Of a DNA stretch of 7,810 nt, positions 5,587 through 7,810 are shown one piece after another. Each line of letters begins with the position of its first letter. Within the stretch, counting starts at the first letter, position 1. This stretch comes from Blastococcus sp. CT_GayMR20 (GTDB taxonomy: Bacteria > Actinomycetota > Actinomycetes > Mycobacteriales > Geodermatophilaceae), in NCBI RefSeq assembly GCF_004570345.1, contig NZ_SPQM01000183.1, forward strand, positions 1 through 7,810, given 5' to 3'. The notes beneath the pieces were generated by a model. It saw nothing but the letters and a program-made list of their open reading frames with translations. It was not told the origin of the DNA and searched no databases. Position numbers and translations under genes: made by a program.

Positions 5587-5922
5587 GTGACAGAGGCCCG
5601 GAAGCCGCGCGGACGAGGCAGCGCAGGCCTGGGACTGGCGTTCGTCCTCTGGGCTGCGGGAACGGTGCTCGCGTTCCGCTCCCTGGACCCGATCATCGCC
5701 GCGTTCGTCGTCATCCTCGGTGTCACGGTCCTGGTCTGCGTGTTCCTCGCCCGCAACTGGGACCAGCACCCGACGTACGAGGAGCGCGAGAACGCCAGGT
5801 CCCGGCGGCGTGCGGAGAAGTGGGAGCGCGGCGCCGCCGCCCGGGAGCGCGACCGGGTCCGCTGGGAGGCCCACCGGGCCCGCCAGGCGGAGAAGGCCGG
5901 CGGTAATTCCCTCGACGGCTGA
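5587..5922 (+). CDS. Small two-helix membrane protein with charged helical tail
   Basis: A 111-residue protein I do not recognise. A basic N terminus (ARKPRGRG, 4-11) is followed by two hydrophobic segments at about 14-30 and 35-55, joined by a tight turn at RSLDP. After them comes a long, highly charged, probably helical region (about 63-104) rich in Arg, Glu and Ala, such as EERENARSRRRAEKWERG. This resembles a single alpha-helix or coiled-coil stalk. The positive-inside rule suggests that both ends are cytoplasmic. The GTG at 5587 is the first start in this frame and has no ribosome binding site, but a -10-like box at the right distance suggests a leaderless message. Codon use matches the neighbours. 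It is divergent from the STAS gene, and both could respond to a shared regulator, which is inference. A scaffold or membrane-anchoring role is possible, but nothing in the sequence proves one. Confidence 0.8.
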   Translation: MTEARKPRGRGSAGLGLAFVLWAAGTVLAFRSLDPIIAAFVVILGVTVLVCVFLARNWDQHPTYEERENARSRRRAEKWERGAAARERDRVRWEAHRARQAEKAGGNSLDG

Positions 5923-5991
5923 CGGTGACCCTCCCTACGGTTCCCGGCATGCGGTCCTCCGTGCGCACGCGCACCGTCTGAGCTGACGCCC

Positions 5992-6038
5992 GCGGGCCCC
6001 TGGCCCGCCGTCCTGCGTCCCGTGGTCTCTCCGGGACG
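5992..6038 (+). terminator. Two adjacent hairpins followed by a pyrimidine tract
   Basis: GCGGGCC (5992-5998) pairs with GGCCCGC (6002-6008) around CCT. CGTCCC (6016-6021) pairs with GGGACG (6033-6038) around an 11-base loop. A C/T-rich run then follows to about 6059. They lie 70-116 bases past the stop of the small membrane gene and are a plausible terminator for it, or an attenuator in the leader of the next gene. Confidence 0.45.
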
Positions 6039-6108
6039 TCCTCTTCCCCCTCCCCTGCCCGCGCGGCGCGGCGCTGCCGTGCCCCGGGCACCGCTGTCGA
6101 TCTCGTCC

Positions 6109-6113
6109 GGAGG
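6109..6113 (+). promoter_or_regulatory. Ribosome binding site for the 120-residue gene
   Basis: A perfect GGAGG lies six bases before the GTG at 6120. It is the main evidence that this otherwise unrecognised reading frame is translated. Confidence 0.8.
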
Positions 6114-6119
6114 CACCCC

Positions 6120-6482
6120 GTGTCACGTCCCACCCTCGACGGCCCAGCAGCCGCCGCCCGCGCCGCGCTCCCCGAGTCCGAGAGCGCGGCGTTCGACCGG
6201 CTCGCCGGCGCCGTCCTCGCCTCGTCCTCCGCTCCCCTCGGGGCCGTGCTGCGCGCGCAGCTGCCGGGCACCGCCGGTGTCCGCTGGCTGCGCCAGGAAC
6301 AGCTGCCGCCGACCGCCCGCGCGGCAGCGCTGACCGCCGAGCACTGGCTGTCGCTCTACGAGTGCTGGAGCTCGGTCCACCCCACCCCCGGCCCCCGGGC
6401 GGCCGGGGGACGGCGCGGCGGGCGCCCCTCGACGCACGGTCACGCGCCCGGTGCGTCCGCCATCCCCCGCTGGGGCCAGTAG
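6120..6482 (+). CDS. Hypothetical 120-residue protein
   Basis: I do not recognise this protein. The first ~87 residues look folded and mostly helical: an acidic stretch PESESAAFDRLAG (18-30), a helix LGAVLRAQL (40-48), VRWLRQEQL (54-62) and an aromatic-rich AEHWLSLYECW (73-83). The last ~33 residues (88-120) are rich in Pro, Gly, Arg and His and look disordered. There is no signal peptide or membrane helix. The GTG start is backed by a perfect GGAGG. Its stop lies only ten bases from the stop of the convergent sacsin-like gene, so transcripts from the two strands probably overlap. The strong start signal argues for a real gene; the disordered tail leaves a small chance that the true protein is shorter or that a frameshift follows residue ~88. 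Confidence 0.7.
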   Translation: MSRPTLDGPAAAARAALPESESAAFDRLAGAVLASSSAPLGAVLRAQLPGTAGVRWLRQEQLPPTARAAALTAEHWLSLYECWSSVHPTPGPRAAGGRRGGRPSTHGHAPGASAIPRWGQ

Positions 6483-6492
6483 GAGGACCCCG
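6483..6492. other. Ten-base gap between convergent stop codons
   Basis: The hypothetical 120-residue gene and the sacsin-like gene end tail to tail with only ten bases between them. There is no room for a terminator, so each transcript must run into the other gene unless termination occurs inside a coding region. Confidence 0.8.
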
Positions 6493-7810
6493 TCACTCCC
6501 CCACCGCGTCCTCGGCGGCGAGCTCGCCGGCGCGGTCGGGTAGGGCGAACGCCTCCGCGAGCGCCTGCCGCTTCGCCCAGTCCCCGGCCCGCCAGGCCAG
6601 GGCCCGCCCGAGGGCGGTCGCCGACCCGTCGACGTGGTCGACGTCCCCCTCGGGCCACCAGGCGACCCGCCGCCCGCCCACGGTGAGCGTGTCGTGGACG
6701 GCGACCTCGCCGGTCAGCTCCTGACGGCCGAGGCGGGCCCCTGCCAGCGCCGCGCCGGGCAGCTCCGCCCATGCCACCCGCCGCCCCCCGGTGGGCGACG
6801 GCGCGGTCACCACCTCGCTCGCCATGGGCAGGTCCAGCAGGTCGGCCACCGCGCCGGGCGCTCCCCCACCCGGCACCACGGGCAGATCGACCAGTGGCAG
6901 TAGATACGGCGCATCCAGGACGACCGCGTCCTCGGCGACCCGGTCCGGCGCGACCCGGACCCGGTCGGGCGGATCGGCGTCGATGCCGTCGAGGGCAGCG
7001 GCCAGGCGGGCGTAGACGGTCCTGAGCACCTCCGGGCGCACCGTCCGCGCGGGATCCCCGAGACGGTCGAGGAGCTCGATCGCGTCGTCGACATCGGCCA
7101 GCACGTCGTCGAGCCTGGCCGGCGGTCGCAGCAGCTCCAGGACCTCGGGGCCGGCTGCTGCTGGTTCGTACAGTCCCTGTAACTCCGTCCCGTCCGGGTG
7201 CCGGAGCCGGTCGGGCCGCACACCGGCGAGCACGGGGTGGGTGCGCAGCCACCAGCGCAGGTAGCCCCGTGCGCTCAGCCCGCCGACGACGACGTCGGCC
7301 CTGGCCTCGGCCGGCAGCCGGGCCAGCAACGGGAGCGCACCGGCCCAGTCGTCCACCAGCTCCAGGTCCCGGACCGCGGTCAGCGGGGGCCACTCCGGTG
7401 GCGGGGCGTCGGCCGGCAGCCGGTCGAGGACGGCGTCGGCCCAGCGGTCCGCGTCGTCCACGTCGAGCTCGTCGGGATCGGTGGCCCGCACGAGCGCGAA
7501 CGTGTCGAGGACGCCGACGGCACGCAACGCCTCCGGATCGGCCGTCGCTGCGGTCTCCGCGTCGAGCAGCCCCAGCGAGCCGGGGGCCAGGACGGCGGCG
7601 AGCGCCGACCCCGGCCGAACCAGCTCCCCGGCGGGCGCCCAGCCGCCGTCGGCGTCGGGCAGCGCGAGCTCGGCCAGCCACGGCAGCTCCCCGGGGGCCG
7701 GCCGCGCCACGGCGACCAGCGCGAGCACGGCTCCCGCCAGCTCGTCGGGGTGCGGGGCGCCGTCCAGTGCGTCGTCCACGGTCTCCATGGACGTCTCCAC
7801 GGCGGTCCGG
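6493..7810 (-). CDS. Sacsin/Hsp90-like ATPase family protein, C-terminal part (runs off right edge)
   Basis: The frame is open from the right edge to TGA at 6495-6493. A GTG at 7800 gives 435 codons, but the frame continues past it without a stop, and the first residues read as the middle of a protein, so I treat the gene as cut by the window. It resembles the C-terminal half of large (about 900-1000 residue) actinobacterial proteins whose N terminus carries a sacsin/Hsp90-type ATP-binding domain. Counting from the GTG, family-like landmarks are ALPDADGGWAPAGELV (46-61), VGVLDTFALVR (95-105), AVRDLELVDDW (142-152), YLRWWLRTHPVL (180-191), PARTVRPEVLR (250-260) and, near the end, a Trp-containing ALGRALAWRAGDW (396-408). 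It is very acidic and has no membrane segments. The ATP-binding domain would lie outside the window, so chaperone-like function is inferred from the remembered family. Confidence 0.75.
   Translation of the reverse strand, partial: RTAVETSMETVDDALDGAPHPDELAGAVLALVAVARPAPGELPWLAELALPDADGGWAPAGELVRPGSALAAVLAPGSLGLLDAETAATADPEALRAVGVLDTFALVRATDPDELDVDDADRWADAVLDRLPADAPPPEWPPLTAVRDLELVDDWAGALPLLARLPAEARADVVVGGLSARGYLRWWLRTHPVLAGVRPDRLRHPDGTELQGLYEPAAAGPEVLELLRPPARLDDVLADVDDAIELLDRLGDPARTVRPEVLRTVYARLAAALDGIDADPPDRVRVAPDRVAEDAVVLDAPYLLPLVDLPVVPGGGAPGAVADLLDLPMASEVVTAPSPTGGRRVAWAELPGAALAGARLGRQELTGEVAVHDTLTVGGRRVAWWPEGDVDHVDGSATALGRALAWRAGDWAKRQALAEAFALPDRAGELAAEDAVGE

Larger units (their letters stand above)
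5923..6119. promoter_or_regulatory. Structured intergenic region with candidate promoter
   Basis: This 197-base gap precedes the 120-residue gene. A possible promoter is TCGACG (5912-5917) and TACGGT (5936-5941), 18 bases apart, which would start transcription near 5948 and leave a leader of about 170 bases. The leader contains two strong hairpins (5992-6008, 6016-6038), a pyrimidine-rich run (6039-6059) and a palindrome GTGCCCCGGGCAC (6079-6091). It could equally be terminator plus promoter. No coding frame is convincing here. Confidence 0.35.

Noticed and set aside
6440..7681. Alternative minus-strand frame over the sacsin-like gene
   Set aside because: Arg/Gly/Ala-rich frameshifted shadow; the other frame gives a protein with family-like motifs and normal composition.
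1..7810. Mobile element, phage, toxin-antitoxin or CRISPR content
   Set aside because: No transposase, integrase, spaced direct repeats, target duplications or composition shift were seen on either strand.

Overview
The window is very GC-rich, with almost exclusively G or C at third codon positions, mostly GTG/TTG starts and compact gene packing. It looks like the chromosome of an actinobacterium. The gene content (tandem DUF1206 membrane proteins, a sacsin-like ATPase relative, a thiolase/SDR pair, a STAS protein) would suit a Pseudonocardiales member such as Pseudonocardia, but this is an impression from protein style, not a database match. There are no transposases, integrases, tRNA or rRNA genes and no CRISPR array, and base composition is uniform, so it reads as ordinary chromosome rather than a mobile island.

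Layout from left to right. Positions 1-600 (minus) hold the N-terminal 200 codons of a multi-pass membrane protein that runs off the left edge. It diverges across an 84-base gap from two back-to-back plus-strand genes (685-1536 and 1539-2402), which encode paralogous six-helix proteins each made of three DUF1206 repeats. The second of these converges on a minus-strand gene; the 72-base gap between them is filled by a double palindromic element that can act as a bidirectional terminator.

The minus strand from 5364 down to 2475 carries four genes in the same direction: a STAS anti-sigma-factor antagonist, a DUF2750 protein, an acetyl-CoA C-acetyltransferase-type thiolase, and a FabG-like short-chain dehydrogenase/reductase. 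Thiolase and SDR overlap by GTGA and are almost certainly translationally coupled. Together they could make or break down 3-hydroxyacyl-CoA via 3-ketoacyl-CoA. STAS and DUF2750 are 37 bases apart and probably co-transcribed. Whether all four form one operon is unclear, because a 109-base gap with a GC hairpin separates the two pairs.

A 222-base divergent intergenic region (5365-5586) with two good inverted repeats separates STAS from a plus-strand 111-residue protein with two membrane helices and a highly charged helical tail, possibly translated from a leaderless mRNA. After a structured 197-base gap comes an unrecognised 120-residue plus-strand gene with a perfect ribosome binding site. It converges, with only 10 bases between stop codons, on the C-terminal part of a large minus-strand protein resembling the actinobacterial sacsin/Hsp90-like ATPase family, which continues past the right edge.

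I found no convincing complete new system. The points most worth a second look are the twin palindrome at 2401-2471, the STAS-DUF2750 pair with its inverted-repeat-rich upstream region, the tandem DUF1206 paralogues, and the two unrecognised small genes.
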